Shown: positions 33,426-42,354, counted from the first letter of the stretch. The stretch: DNA of 64,000 bases from CAMCXE01 sp036520615 (GCA_036520615.1 DATDJI010000073.1:1-64000), one strand, 5' to 3'. Translations and numbers: made by a program. Notes: generated from the letters alone by a model not told the origin.

Positions 33426-34211
33426 TTAAGGTGTTAACGTAATGGATTCTAAATGCTGGAAACCCTGTTCGATAATAGCCGCAAAATCCGCCAAAAAATT
33501 ATTTAATCCGTAGCCAATCATCAATAACCCGCACAGAACTGTAAATGGAAAGCCTACGGCAAAGATATTTAACTGCGGGGCAGAGCGACTCATAACCCCG
33601 AAGGCGATATTTATCACCATTAAAAATGCAAATACCGGCAGAGACATGACAAGCGCTTTTTCAAACAACCAGCTGCTCAGTAGAGCAATTTTAATAAAAT
33701 GCTCTCGCGATAACTCAATTGCGCCTGGAGGGAAAGTTTGGTAGCTGCGTACTAAGGCTTCAATTAATAATATGTGCCCATTCATGCCAATAAAACACAG
33801 CGTAACGAGCAACAAATAAAATTGTGAGAGGGAGGTAACGGAAATGCCAGTGGTAGGATCGTTCATGGCAGAAAATCCCATGCCGAGTTTTAGCGCCATA
33901 AACTGCCCTGCAAGCACAAATACCTGGAATACCAGCATAAATATAAATCCCATCATCATGCCTAATAATAATTCCTGCCCTACGGTTAAAAGGGTACTTA
34001 GCGACAGCAAATCTAATTTTGGCGGTGCAGGTAATAATGGGATGGCCATTATAGATAACCAAAACGCTAGCACTATGCGAGTCCGAGCAGGTACTAGGCG
34101 AGTGCCTATGACGGGCATTAGCATTAACAATCCGCTAAAACGGGTTAGAGGCAGTAAAAACTGCCCCAACCATTGCGCGATTTGTTCATCGGATAACACT
34201 AACGGCAACAT
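33426..34211 (-). CDS. fliR: Flagellar export protein FliR
   Basis: A 261-residue integral membrane protein of the export gate, forming the FliPQR pore complex. It is strongly hydrophobic throughout, with typical motifs FLLPLTRFSGLLMLMPVIGTR, LKLGMGFSAMNDP and GVMSRSAPQLNIFAVGFP. Length normal. The 64-nt gap before it holds one of two palindromic repeats. Confidence 0.95.
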   Translation of the reverse strand: MLPLVLSDEQIAQWLGQFLLPLTRFSGLLMLMPVIGTRLVPARTRIVLAFWLSIMAIPLLPAPPKLDLLSLSTLLTVGQELLLGMMMGFIFMLVFQVFVLAGQFMALKLGMGFSAMNDPTTGISVTSLSQFYLLLVTLCFIGMNGHILLIEALVRSYQTFPPGAIELSREHFIKIALLSSWLFEKALVMSLPVFAFLMVINIAFGVMSRSAPQLNIFAVGFPFTVLCGLLMIGYGLNNFLADFAAIIEQGFQHLESITLTP

Positions 34212-34219
34212 GAATTAAA

Positions 34220-34274
34220 AAAGCTCTGAAAAATGTAGGCGGCCAAGCTGGCTAGGAAAATTTTCCAGAGCTTT
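34220..34274. repeat. Palindromic element A, between fliQ and fliR
   Basis: The outer arms AAAGCTCTGAAAAAT (34220-34234) and ATTTTCCAGAGCTTT (34260-34274) pair at 14 of 15 positions. The 20-base block CTCTGAAAAATGTAGGCGGC at 34224-34243 recurs inverted on the other side of fliQ (34620-34639). On the transcribed strand the right edge reads CAGAGCTTTTTT, terminator-like inside an operon. It begins directly after the fliQ stop codon. Confidence 0.7.
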
Positions 34275-34275
34275 C

Positions 34276-34545
34276 TTAGCCAATGATGTGAGGAATATCT
34301 AGCATGAGCCGCGAGAATAGTTCCATCAATTTATTGACCATCCAGGATCCTGTAACCATTATTGTTAAAAGCGTTACGATTAGGCGGGGAAGAAAACTTA
34401 ACGTCTGCTCGTTAATTTGCGTTGCGGCTTGAAATATACTGACGATTAAACCCACGCCTAAACTTGGGCCGACAATAACTAGGACCATAGTAATCGTCAG
34501 CCAAAATGCTTGTGCAAAAAGATCTAAAGCTACTTCGGGAGTCAT
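34276..34545 (-). CDS. fliQ: Flagellar export protein FliQ
   Basis: An 89-residue protein with two transmembrane helices, part of the FliPQR export pore. Motifs MTPEVALDLFAQAFW, VGPSLGVGLIVSIFQAATQINEQTL and FLPRL match the family end to end. It is isolated from its partners by two palindromic inserts of 64 and 108 nt, unusual in an operon that is otherwise tightly packed. Confidence 0.95.
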   Translation of the reverse strand: MTPEVALDLFAQAFWLTITMVLVIVGPSLGVGLIVSIFQAATQINEQTLSFLPRLIVTLLTIMVTGSWMVNKLMELFSRLMLDIPHIIG

Positions 34546-34575
34546 TTAATATGCCCAGTAATGTTGATTGATTTT

Positions 34576-34649
34576 GCTAGAGATCCTTTGAAAAATTACC
34601 TCACTCGCTCCAGTGCTTCGCCGCCTACATTTTTCAGAGGTTCTCTAGC
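34576..34649. repeat. Palindromic element B, between fliP and fliQ
   Basis: Arms GCTAGAGATCCTTTGAAAAAT (34576-34596) and its near-complement at 34629-34649 pair at 19 of 21 positions. The shared block GCCGCCTACATTTTTCAGAG (34620-34639) is the exact complement of the block in element A. The two elements thus belong to one repeat family in opposite orientation, with similar inner sequence (AAGC..TGG). Confidence 0.7.
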
Positions 34650-34653
34650 ATGC

Positions 34654-35472
34654 TTAAATGCCGAAACTTGCCGCCAGTGTGCCTATTATTAATGCCCAGC
34701 CATCAACTAAAACAAACAGCATAATTTTAAAGGGTAGTGAAATAATCAACGGAGACAGCATCATCATGCCCATCGCCATTAAAACGCTGGCCACGACTAT
34801 ATCAATCACCAGAAATGGAATAAAAATAATAAAACCGATTTGAAATGCAGTTTTAAGTTCTGAGGTAATAAACGCTGGCACTAACAATAAAAATGGCACG
34901 TCCTCTGGCGATTGCACAGCATCGGTATGGGAAATGCGGAAAAATAATTGCAAATCACTTTGCCGTGTCTGGCCAATCATAAATTCATGTAACGGCTTTT
35001 TCGCCTGCTCTATAGCATCTTGAGCGGATATTTGTTCCTGAATGTAGGGCGTGTACGCCTGCTCTTTAATTTTGTTAAGCACTGGTGACATAATAAATAG
35101 CGTAAGAAAAAGAGATAGTCCTATTAATATTTGATTCGATGGTGATTGCTGCAGGCCCAGCGCTTGGCGCAGTATTGAAAATACAATAATGATACGGGTG
35201 AACGAGGTCATCATAATGAGAAATGCTGGCAAGAATGTCAGCGCTGTCATTAATAAAAGGATTTGTAGGCTTACTGAATATTCTTGTGAACCGTTGGCGT
35301 TTGTTTTAACCGAAACCGCGTGCAAGCCGCCAAGGCTTGGCATGCTGGGAACGCTAAGCGATGTTGTGTTAGATGCAGCTGTGTTAGATGCTGCAGGCGC
35401 GGCTGCATAAACGGCCACGGCATTAAATGCAAACGCGCAGAACATCAATAAAATTGCAGCAATACGAATCAT
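34654..35472 (-). CDS. fliP: Flagellar export protein FliP
   Basis: A 272-residue export-gate protein with a cleavable N-terminal signal sequence (MIRIAAILLMFCAFAFNAVAVYA), then the conserved LLLMTALTFLPAFLIMMTSFTRI, SNQILIGLSLFLT, FMIGQTR and LPFKIMLFVLVDGW. It forms the pentameric ring of the export pore. Its ATG overlaps the fliO stop by 4 nt. An unusual Ala/Ser/Asn-rich stretch of about 25 residues follows the signal sequence. Confidence 0.95.
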   Translation of the reverse strand: MIRIAAILLMFCAFAFNAVAVYAAAPAASNTAASNTTSLSVPSMPSLGGLHAVSVKTNANGSQEYSVSLQILLLMTALTFLPAFLIMMTSFTRIIIVFSILRQALGLQQSPSNQILIGLSLFLTLFIMSPVLNKIKEQAYTPYIQEQISAQDAIEQAKKPLHEFMIGQTRQSDLQLFFRISHTDAVQSPEDVPFLLLVPAFITSELKTAFQIGFIIFIPFLVIDIVVASVLMAMGMMMLSPLIISLPFKIMLFVLVDGWALIIGTLAASFGI

Positions 35473-35993
35473 TTGTGGCGCTGCCCTGCAAGTAAAAATT
35501 CATTTAATTTGCGGGAAAATTCTGAAGCCGTACGCGCGCTGAGTAGGCTTTTCTCACTTACCGAGGGGGTGCTATCGACATCAATCGGTTCGGCAAGCTC
35601 CATTAGCGTATTAATACTCTGAGGTGTCACACCAATTAATAATTGTTTTTTGCCAACTTGGATAAGCGCAACTTTTTCTTTTGTTCCCAATGACAGCATA
35701 GAGACAATTTTAAGCGCTCGATCTGGTGCGCAAATATTCGGGTGAAACTTTTTACCGACTTTTGCAAGCACGAATATCAGCGCCAATACCAGCCCGAGTC
35801 CACCGAAGGTTTTAACTATGCTGGTATCACTGCCAACGGGGGCAGATTTAATATCTTTAGGATTATTAGTTGTAGTAAATGGATAGCCGTTAGCCGCAGC
35901 GCTATCGCTAATATCGGCGCCAAAACTTGCGATAGGTACACAACACAATATGCCAAGAGTAATTATTAATTGAAGCGCGCGCGATGCTGTCAT
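35469..35993 (-). CDS. fliO: Flagellar protein FliO
   Basis: A 174-residue bitopic membrane protein that helps assemble FliP. It has a signal-like N-terminus, a single transmembrane helix (TFGGLGLVLALIFVLAKVG, about 63-82) and the cytoplasmic motif LKIVSMLSLGTKEKVALIQVGKKQLLIGVT characteristic of FliO. It sits between fliN (8-nt gap) and fliP (4-nt overlap), as expected. Confidence 0.92.
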   Translation of the reverse strand: MTASRALQLIITLGILCCVPIASFGADISDSAAANGYPFTTTNNPKDIKSAPVGSDTSIVKTFGGLGLVLALIFVLAKVGKKFHPNICAPDRALKIVSMLSLGTKEKVALIQVGKKQLLIGVTPQSINTLMELAEPIDVDSTPSVSEKSLLSARTASEFSRKLNEFLLAGQRHK

Positions 35994-36001
35994 AAATGCT
36001 C

Positions 36002-36406
36002 CTAGCGTAGTTTTTTAATGCGTTCGGTAGGGCTAATGACATCCGTCATCCGGATGCCAAATTTTTCATTTACAACCACCACTTCACCGTGGGCAATTAA
36101 TGTCCCGTTTACTAAAACATCGAGAGGTTCGCCGGCTAAGCGATCAAGTTCAATTACCGAGCCCTGATTTAATTGCAACAAATTTCGAATGCTAATGGGC
36201 GTGCGGCCGACTTCCATGGAAATCGTGACGGGAATATCTAAAATGACATCCAATTCTGGTCGTCCATCAACACCCTGGCCTTCATCTTTAAGTTCTTCAT
36301 AGGCCATTGCTTTAGCTTGCGATTGCGCTTGTTCGTCGCGCTCTTGTTGCTCAAGTGCAGCAGCCCATTCGTCGGCAATATTGTCTTGTTCTATATCATC
36401 ACTCAT
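36002..36406 (-). CDS. fliN: Flagellar motor switch protein FliN
   Basis: A 134-residue C-ring protein that sets rotation direction and holds the export ATPase complex. The C-terminal SpoA domain shows LDVILDIPVTISMEVGRTPISI, LLQLNQGSVIELDRLAGEPLDVLVNG and GEVVVVNEKFGIR. An acidic N-terminal extension is rich in Asp/Glu/Gln. ATG at 36406 is taken as start; it overlaps the fliM end by 8 nt, and a GGAG element is upstream. Confidence 0.95.
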   Translation of the reverse strand: MSDDIEQDNIADEWAAALEQQERDEQAQSQAKAMAYEELKDEGQGVDGRPELDVILDIPVTISMEVGRTPISIRNLLQLNQGSVIELDRLAGEPLDVLVNGTLIAHGEVVVVNEKFGIRMTDVISPTERIKKLR

Positions 36407-37397
36407 GAGCTTCTCCGGCGGGTTTGGCGAATACATCTTGGCGTTTATGTCTGTGTAATATTTTCAGCGCGAGATTTTCTCCGCTGCGACCTAATTGGGT
36501 TTGGAACATAGGAATACCATTCGCGGTAAGGACGTGGGAAATAGGCATATTAATAGGAATGATATCGCCTGCGCGCAGATCAACTATGTCACGCAAGGTT
36601 AGTTCGCGAGAGACAATTTCTGTTTCTAAATCTACTTTGGCATCCATAATATCTTCGCGCAGCGCATTGACCCAGCGGTCATCGCGCTCATCAGAATCAC
36701 TTTGTAAGCCTGCATCTAAAACTTCACGTATGGGTTCAACCATAGAGTAGGGCATGGTGATATGCATTTCGCCGCCGCCGCCATCGAGCTCAACGTGAAA
36801 AGTACTTACCACCACCACCTCGCTTGGGCTTACGATATTCGCCATCGAGGGGTTTACTTCGGAATTAATATATTCAAAATCAATTTTTTTAACAGCGCGC
36901 CAAGCTTCGTGCAAATCAACAAATGCCTGTTGTAAAACCATTTGTACTACACGCAATTCCGTCGGCGTAAATTCTCGTCCTTCAATTTTGGCGTGACGTC
37001 CATCTCCACCAAAAAAATTATCCACTAATTTAAATACGAGTTTTGCATCCAGAATAAAAAGTGCGGTACCGCGCAGCGGACGAAATTTCACCATATTTAA
37101 GCTGGTGGGAACATAAAGTGTATGTACGTATTCACCAAATTTTAAAATTTGTATACCACCGACCGACACATCCGCTGTGCGGCGCAATAGATTAAACATG
37201 CTAATGCGTGTATAGCGTGCGAAGCGTTCATTAATCATTTCAAGCGTAGGCATGCGCCCGCGCACGATGCGATCTTGGCTGGTTAAGTCATAGTTCTTAA
37301 CTGCTTTGGGATCTAAATCAATGTCAGTTTCTACGGCGCCGTCATCTACGCCGTGTAATAACGCATCAATTTCGTCTTGAGAGAGTAAATCTTGCAC
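36399..37397 (-). CDS. fliM: Flagellar motor switch protein FliM
   Basis: A 332-residue C-ring protein that binds phosphorylated CheY. The N-terminal MQDLLSQDEIDALLHG is the CheY-binding peptide. The middle domain contains FFGGDGRHAKIEGREFTPTE, and the C-terminal SpoA domain ends GRSGENLALKIL. Full length. It lies 12 nt after fliL in the operon. Confidence 0.96.
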   Translation of the reverse strand: MQDLLSQDEIDALLHGVDDGAVETDIDLDPKAVKNYDLTSQDRIVRGRMPTLEMINERFARYTRISMFNLLRRTADVSVGGIQILKFGEYVHTLYVPTSLNMVKFRPLRGTALFILDAKLVFKLVDNFFGGDGRHAKIEGREFTPTELRVVQMVLQQAFVDLHEAWRAVKKIDFEYINSEVNPSMANIVSPSEVVVVSTFHVELDGGGGEMHITMPYSMVEPIREVLDAGLQSDSDERDDRWVNALREDIMDAKVDLETEIVSRELTLRDIVDLRAGDIIPINMPISHVLTANGIPMFQTQLGRSGENLALKILHRHKRQDVFAKPAGEAHE

Positions 37398-37409
37398 GCC
37401 AGTCTCGCC

Positions 37410-37982
37410 TTATTGCAGCACAAATTCGGAAAATAACACTTGTGCTATGCCATTTTTTTTATGCGTTTCTTTTTCGATTAAAGCATTTATTTCTGTAAAG
37501 GCTTCTGTTCTTAACGCTTCTTTGCCCTCAACGGTTTGCAACTGATCAAATTGCTTTTTGCTGACCAACATAACCATGGCATTGGCGATCATCGGCTGGT
37601 GAAGGGTTAAGGCGGCTTCCACGCTGGGGTCGTACGTCACCATGTTGACGGTGGCTTTTAAAAAACGCTGACGACCGGCCACGTCAAAACTTACGACAAT
37701 TTCCGGTTTTAATTCCAGATAGATTGTTGGCCTGGGTTTGCCTTTTTCGTCAACGGCGCCAAGGGCGTTATTTTCCTCAGGATGCTCTTCTTTCGCGTGT
37801 TCATCCTTTTTGCCCTCATCGCCTTTATGTCCCATAAATTTAATTGCTGCGATGGTTCCCCCAATGGACAGAGCAATTAACACCACACCTAAAACCACCA
37901 TGATAATTAGGCGTTTTTTACTTTTTCCCACTGCAGGAGCGGCCTCGGGTTCCGCCGCAGGTGCCGGTTTTTTGGTTGCCAT
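37410..37982 (-). CDS. fliL: Flagellar basal body protein FliL
   Basis: A 190-residue single-span membrane protein near the stators. It has an Ala/Pro/Lys-rich cytoplasmic N-terminus, a TM helix about 25-47, a charged linker (HKGDEGKKDEHAKEEHPEE), then the periplasmic stomatin-like domain with PTIYLELKPEIVVSF and ending VLFSEFVLQ. It is the first gene of this flagellar run and is divergent from the ArsC-like gene. fliK is not upstream as in many relatives. Confidence 0.93.
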   Translation of the reverse strand: MATKKPAPAAEPEAAPAVGKSKKRLIIMVVLGVVLIALSIGGTIAAIKFMGHKGDEGKKDEHAKEEHPEENNALGAVDEKGKPRPTIYLELKPEIVVSFDVAGRQRFLKATVNMVTYDPSVEAALTLHQPMIANAMVMLVSKKQFDQLQTVEGKEALRTEAFTEINALIEKETHKKNGIAQVLFSEFVLQ

Positions 37983-38090
37983 GTCAATTTTCCGTCGAAA
38001 AGATGAATATAAATGGGCAGGAGCAAAGCGGGTGCCAAGGCAACTGATAAGTAAGCTATGGTATGATTTTGCTTTTTTCGGTGAGGTAAA

Positions 38091-38438
38091 ATGGCCGTTC
38101 GTGTATTTGGAATACCCGCGTGCGACAGTGTAAAAAAGGCCCGCAATTGGTTGGACAAAGCTGCCATAGCCTATGAATTTATCGACATACGCACGCCGCC
38201 GATTGCAGATGAAGTGGTCGCAAACTGGTATACAGAAATCGGGTCTGCCTTGGTCAACACCCGCAGTACCACGTATCGGCAGCTAACTTCTGACGAGCAA
38301 AACGAGCTTAAGTCAGGCAATTGCTTACCTCTATTGCAGCGCTATCCCACATTGATTAAACGTCCTGTATTACAGGTCAATAACCAATTTTTTTGCGGTT
38401 TCGACGCAGCTCATTATCAAACTCTTTTCGCTAATTAA
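38091..38438 (+). CDS. ArsC/Spx-family protein (YffB-like)
   Basis: A 115-residue thioredoxin-fold protein. It starts VRVFGIPACDSVKKARNWLDKAAIAYEFIDIR with a single N-terminal Cys, as in YffB, then LPLLQRYPTLIKRPVLQVN, the conserved cis-Pro region. Such proteins are annotated as ArsC-like but are probably glutathione-dependent reductases rather than arsenate reductases. In E. coli yffB adjoins dapE; here it is 15 nt before dapD, so it is again linked with lysine biosynthesis. Confidence 0.85.
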   Translation: MAVRVFGIPACDSVKKARNWLDKAAIAYEFIDIRTPPIADEVVANWYTEIGSALVNTRSTTYRQLTSDEQNELKSGNCLPLLQRYPTLIKRPVLQVNNQFFCGFDAAHYQTLFAN

Positions 38439-38453
38439 TTAAGGTCAATCTTC

Positions 38454-39479
38454 ATGACACAACTCTATGCTTTGGGCCTGGGTGTAGCTACCCACAATGA
38501 AAAACAACAATGGCTAGAAGTTTTTTACCCGCGGCCGCTGTTAAATCCTAAAGCCCAAATTGTGCAATCGCTTGCGAATGTGCTTGGCTACACAGGCGGC
38601 AACGCCGTTATTGCGTTTTCATCGGCAACAGCTGAACAAATGGCACAAGTTGCTGAAGGCAGTGAATTATTTGATGTGCTAACAAGCTTAGCTAAGAGCA
38701 CGCAGCCTTTAGTGGCGGTGTTTTTAGCTGACAATTCAGGCCCCAAATCCGTACCTGAAGCCTATTTAAAGCTGCATTTACTTAGCCACAGGTTAGTGAA
38801 GCCCCATGAAACTGCACTAGATGGCATTTTTGGAGTTTTGCCTAACGTTGCATGGACTAACCAAGGCGCCATCGATATAGAAGAGTTACCTCAGCGCCAA
38901 TTGACTGCACGTTGCAACGGCCAAGTGTTAACGGTCGATAGCGTGGATAAATTCCCTAAAATGACCAATTACGTTGTGCCTAAAGGCGTGCGAATTGCTC
39001 ACACAGGTAGAGTGCGTTTAGGGGCCTATTTAGGCGAAGGCACAACGATTATGCATGAGGGATTCGTCAACTTTAATGCCGGAACCCTTGGCACCAGTAT
39101 GGTGGAGGGGCGTATCTCCGCAGGGGTAATCGTGGGCGAGGGCTCAGATCTCGGTGGCGGCTGCTCGACTATGGGCACGCTCTCTGGTGGCGGTAATATT
39201 ATTATTTCCGTCGGCAAAGGCTGCTTAATAGGTGCCAATGCCGGCATAGGAATTCCTTTGGGAGATCGTTGCATCGTTGAATCCGGCTTATATATCACCG
39301 CAGGAACCAAAGTGGCTTTGTTGGATGAACAAAATGTCCTGGTCAAATACCTTAAGGCCCGGGAGCTTGCAGGTCATTCAGACCTTTTATTTAGACGCAA
39401 CTCTCTTAATGGCGCCGTGGAATGTAAAACCAATCGCAGCGCTGTGGCCCTTAACGAAGCCTTACATGCGAACAATTAA
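38454..39479 (+). CDS. dapD: Tetrahydrodipicolinate N-succinyltransferase
   Basis: A 341-residue enzyme of the succinylase route to diaminopimelate and lysine. The N-terminal half is the long gammaproteobacterial type. The left-handed beta-helix follows, with hexapeptide turns (VRIAHTGRVRLGAYLGEGTTI, GRISAGVIVGEGSDLGGG, GCLIGANAGIGIPLG). The substrate motif EGFVNFNAGT is intact. It forms a unit with the ArsC-like gene upstream and moaC 9 nt downstream. Confidence 0.93.
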   Translation: MTQLYALGLGVATHNEKQQWLEVFYPRPLLNPKAQIVQSLANVLGYTGGNAVIAFSSATAEQMAQVAEGSELFDVLTSLAKSTQPLVAVFLADNSGPKSVPEAYLKLHLLSHRLVKPHETALDGIFGVLPNVAWTNQGAIDIEELPQRQLTARCNGQVLTVDSVDKFPKMTNYVVPKGVRIAHTGRVRLGAYLGEGTTIMHEGFVNFNAGTLGTSMVEGRISAGVIVGEGSDLGGGCSTMGTLSGGGNIIISVGKGCLIGANAGIGIPLGDRCIVESGLYITAGTKVALLDEQNVLVKYLKARELAGHSDLLFRRNSLNGAVECKTNRSAVALNEALHANN

Positions 39480-39488
39480 GAAACTGAT

Positions 39489-39992
39489 ATGACATCCAAT
39501 CGCTTATCGCACGTTGATCATCAGGGTAATGCTCACATGGTTGATGTAGGCGGTAAACCTCATACCCACCGCCAGGCCACTGCGCAAGGCTTCGTGCGTA
39601 TGCAGCCGCAAACCCTAGCATTGATTCAGCAGGGTGGATTTGCCAAAGGCGATGTATTGGCGGTTGCGCGTATTGCGGGAATTCAAGCAGCAAAAAAATG
39701 TGCCGAGTTAATTCCTCTTTGCCATCCGCTGCTTATTCATCATGTGGCAGTAGATATAAGCCTTAACGAGGCGGAAAGCTGCGCAACAATTAGTGCTACG
39801 GCGGGACTTCATGGGCAAACAGGCGTTGAAATGGAAGCGCTGACTGCTGTCAGTGTCGCCGCTCTTACGCTCTATGACATGTGTAAATCTGTCGATAAAA
39901 CGCTGGTTATCGAAGGAATACGGCTAATAGCGAAAACCGGTGGGCGCTCAGGTGACTGGTTTTACACATCAACCGACGATGCCACTGCATGA
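39489..39992 (+). CDS. moaC: Cyclic pyranopterin monophosphate synthase
   Basis: A 167-residue enzyme of molybdenum cofactor synthesis, converting the MoaA product to cPMP. Motifs: LSHVDHQGNAHMVDVG, the active-site LCHPLLIHHVAVDI, GQTGVEMEALTAVSVAALTLYDMCKSVDK and KTGGRSGDW. Complete. Its stop overlaps the moaD start (ATGA). Confidence 0.96.
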   Translation: MTSNRLSHVDHQGNAHMVDVGGKPHTHRQATAQGFVRMQPQTLALIQQGGFAKGDVLAVARIAGIQAAKKCAELIPLCHPLLIHHVAVDISLNEAESCATISATAGLHGQTGVEMEALTAVSVAALTLYDMCKSVDKTLVIEGIRLIAKTGGRSGDWFYTSTDDATA

Positions 39993-40243
39993 GAGTATCT
40001 AGCCGAATAGTATATTTTGCCGCCCTCGCGCAAACCCTTGGTGTGCGCGACGAGGACTTGCCGCACAACATACCTTTAAGGGTTGATGAGTTACGGGCAC
40101 AGCTGATAAAGCGCGGACCTCCATGGGATGCACTAGCCGGCGTTCAGATCAAAGCCGCTGTCAATCATACAATGGCCGACGCCGCCACCATGATAAACCC
40201 TGGCGATGAAGTCGCCTTTTTTCCACCAGTTACGGGTGGATAG
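39989..40243 (+). CDS. moaD: Molybdopterin synthase small subunit
   Basis: An 84-residue ubiquitin-fold sulfur carrier. The C-terminal FFPPVTGG ends in the Gly-Gly needed for adenylation and thiocarboxylation by MoeB, and the protein feeds sulfur to cPMP with MoaE. The start overlaps the moaC stop by 4 nt. moaE and moaA are not adjacent, so they must lie elsewhere. Confidence 0.93.
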   Translation: MRVSSRIVYFAALAQTLGVRDEDLPHNIPLRVDELRAQLIKRGPPWDALAGVQIKAAVNHTMADAATMINPGDEVAFFPPVTGG

Positions 40244-40351
40244 GTCTGATACACGATAACGCTCATATTTAATTACGGTTGGAGCGCTCTTTGCAAAATT
40301 AGCAGGGCGAACCCATCTTCGTCATTATTTTGACTTATCGAGCATCCTGTT

Positions 40352-40876
40352 ATGAATTTAGACGCGGCCTGGATTTTAATTGATACCACCCTAAAAGTTG
40401 GTTTAGGTGGCGTAATCGCCATCAGTGCGGCCTGGCTTTTTCAGCGTACTCGGCAACTCAAACAATTGCCGCAAGTTGCGCAACGCAAATTAGAAATTTT
40501 GGAAAATATTTCTGGCAGCGTAGGGCAAGTTAATCATCACTTTGCAAAATATTCTGCCCTGGTTATTGAATCTACCCGTTTTGGCAACTCCTGGCCCTCC
40601 GCTCGGCGCCTTGAGCTTGAGAGTATTAATGAAATTCTCGTAAAAGAATTTGATCAATTAGCAGACGCTGAAGCCAAACTATTGATGTTGGGTGAAAAAA
40701 CCATGGAAAAAACCTTGCGCTTGTACGCGTCTAGAATAGCGTTATTTCGCAAACAGGTTTACGTGGGCCGTACCGATATTAGTGATCAGGAAATATCCGA
40801 ACTTAAAATCGGCATAATGAAATTGCGTGAACAATTTTATGAGCTATTGAGTAAACGCTATGATCGATTGCTTTAA
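40352..40876 (+). CDS. Membrane-anchored protein of unknown function
   Basis: A 174-residue protein with one N-terminal transmembrane helix (about 10-30, LKVGLGGVIAISAAWLF). The rest is soluble and helical, with charged coiled-coil stretches (ESINEILVKEFDQLADAEAKLLML). I recognise no family. It stands alone 108 nt after moaD, without a clear promoter or ribosome-binding site. Confidence 0.6.
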   Translation: MNLDAAWILIDTTLKVGLGGVIAISAAWLFQRTRQLKQLPQVAQRKLEILENISGSVGQVNHHFAKYSALVIESTRFGNSWPSARRLELESINEILVKEFDQLADAEAKLLMLGEKTMEKTLRLYASRIALFRKQVYVGRTDISDQEISELKIGIMKLREQFYELLSKRYDRLL

Positions 40877-41018
40877 AAATTATTAATCGGATCGAAAATC
40901 TCGAATCTGTTTTAGCTATTTTAAATTTAGCTGCGCCGGAAAAAATGCATTAATAAAAAGCACTTGCTAAATAGGAGCAATGGTCATAATCAAATTCAAG
41001 CGAGCACCGCTTGTTTAA

Positions 41019-41417
41019 TTATCGGCTAATAACTTTAAACATTAGTAAATTAGGATCGTCAAGGCTGAGCGTTTCGCCGAGTTTTATATAGCCTTGGCCC
41101 ACCAGAGGGCAAAATTCATTGCGGATAAATACGCTTTCTGAGCGGCCGAGTTTGACAAATGTACCGTTGGTTGATTTATCCAAAAGGCCTAATTGATTCT
41201 CGCGTATTTCAATCGAACAGTGATTGCGCGAGGTCATTGGACTATCAATGACCAAATTACATGTATGTTCCTCTCGCCCAATCATAAACGGCAGTTTGTT
41301 CATATTGACTGGATAGGTTTTGCCTGCATAAAAAAACTCTATAGACAACACATGGGTAGCGTGGGTCTCCGGCAGGGACACATTTAACCGGGTGGTGTGA
41401 TTTTCGTCAGCTGTCAT
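41019..41417 (-). CDS. Small FHA-domain protein
   Basis: A 132-residue protein made almost entirely of a forkhead-associated domain, which binds phosphothreonine. The motifs FMIGREEHTCNLVI, SPMTSRNHCSIEI and STNGTFV are the GRE, SxxH and NGT signatures of the fold. An N-terminal beta-strand extension precedes it. No kinase is nearby. A second, larger FHA protein sits on the other side of the tRNA locus (43386-44399). Partners unknown. Confidence 0.8.
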   Translation of the reverse strand: MTADENHTTRLNVSLPETHATHVLSIEFFYAGKTYPVNMNKLPFMIGREEHTCNLVIDSPMTSRNHCSIEIRENQLGLLDKSTNGTFVKLGRSESVFIRNEFCPLVGQGYIKLGETLSLDDPNLLMFKVISR

Positions 41418-41758
41418 AGTGTGTCCTCATTTGCGGTGGCGCAATTCTACCCGCTGCATTGGCATTGCGTAACCCGTCAGCGAATACTTGCTTCATATAA
41501 CCGCCGCTGCGCAACTGAGCGCGATCGGTAGTGGATTTTAAGGAGCGATATGCATACTTCTGAGTGGCAGCCGCGCCCCTAGCTCCATCTAGTGAATATT
41601 CATCATTGTAGAACGGTTCGGTTAGTTGGCTGGTATCCGCGAGCTAACCTGATGAAACGGCGAGACATTTTTTAACTGGGAGTATTGACGGGCGCGAGGG
41701 GCGTCAGTAATATGCGCACCTCTTCCAGGGGCACTAATTGGTGTTCATGTAAGTTTGT
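41418..41758. other. Intergenic region upstream of the tRNA locus
   Basis: About 340 bases without a gene; it should contain the promoter for the tRNA-Pro/tRNA-Arg transcript, but I cannot place it with confidence. Confidence 0.4.
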
Positions 41759-41835
41759 CGGAGTGTAGCGCAGTCTGGTAGCGCGTCTGCTTTGGGAGCA
41801 GAATGTCGGGGGTTCGAATCCCTCCTCTCCGACCA
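41759..41835 (+). tRNA. tRNA-Pro (UGG)
   Basis: A 77-nt cloverleaf. The anticodon loop TTTGGGA in stem TCTGC/GCAGA gives UGG; the T-loop TTCGAAT and encoded CCA end are present. The acceptor stem CGGAGTG/CTCTCCG pairs except for one U-U mismatch at 6-67. Confidence 0.95.
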
Positions 41836-41855
41836 TTTTTTATCCGGGTTTGAAT

Positions 41856-41932
<77 letters not shown>

Positions 41933-42075
41933 CGCGGTGATGCCTAACAAGTCCAATCGCAATTCCCTCCTATTACTCTAATTCAGTCCCTTCTCCCACT
42001 GTCTATTTGTATTAAGCTCACCTCCTTCGCCGCAATTTGCTCATGCTAATTGAAACTGTTTTTGTTTTTTGGCCT

Positions 42076-42283
42076 ATGAGCATTCGTGCTCTCAATGCCG
42101 TAATTACAAAAATTCAGCGTTCGCAATTTTTCGAATTGGAAGGGGGGTGGAGTCAGCGTGGCGATTGATTGGAGCGGGCAAACTGATCCTAAACGTTCCT
42201 TTCAGGATTTCTGCTCTCAAACCATAGTGGCCGCCAACTTACGTTTACTGGATTTAATTCATTGGTTGCGGCTTCGCAAATAG
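42076..42283 (+). other. Possible frameshifted or overlapping small genes
   Basis: A frame from ATG 42076 (MSIRALNAVITKIQRSQFFELEGGWSQ) ends at TGA 42166-42168. A second frame, GTG 42158 to TAG 42281-42283 (VAIDWSGQTDPKRSFQDFC...LRLRK), overlaps it. Joining them across the G6 run at 42142-42147 would give one protein of about 68 residues. It could be a decayed gene, a slip-prone site or chance. No family recognised. Confidence 0.25.
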
Positions 42284-42354
42284 TATTTTTAACGATGTTT
42301 TTTCAAATTTCGATTTGATAGTCTTCGAGAATCTTATTTGCTAGGGGCGGTGTT

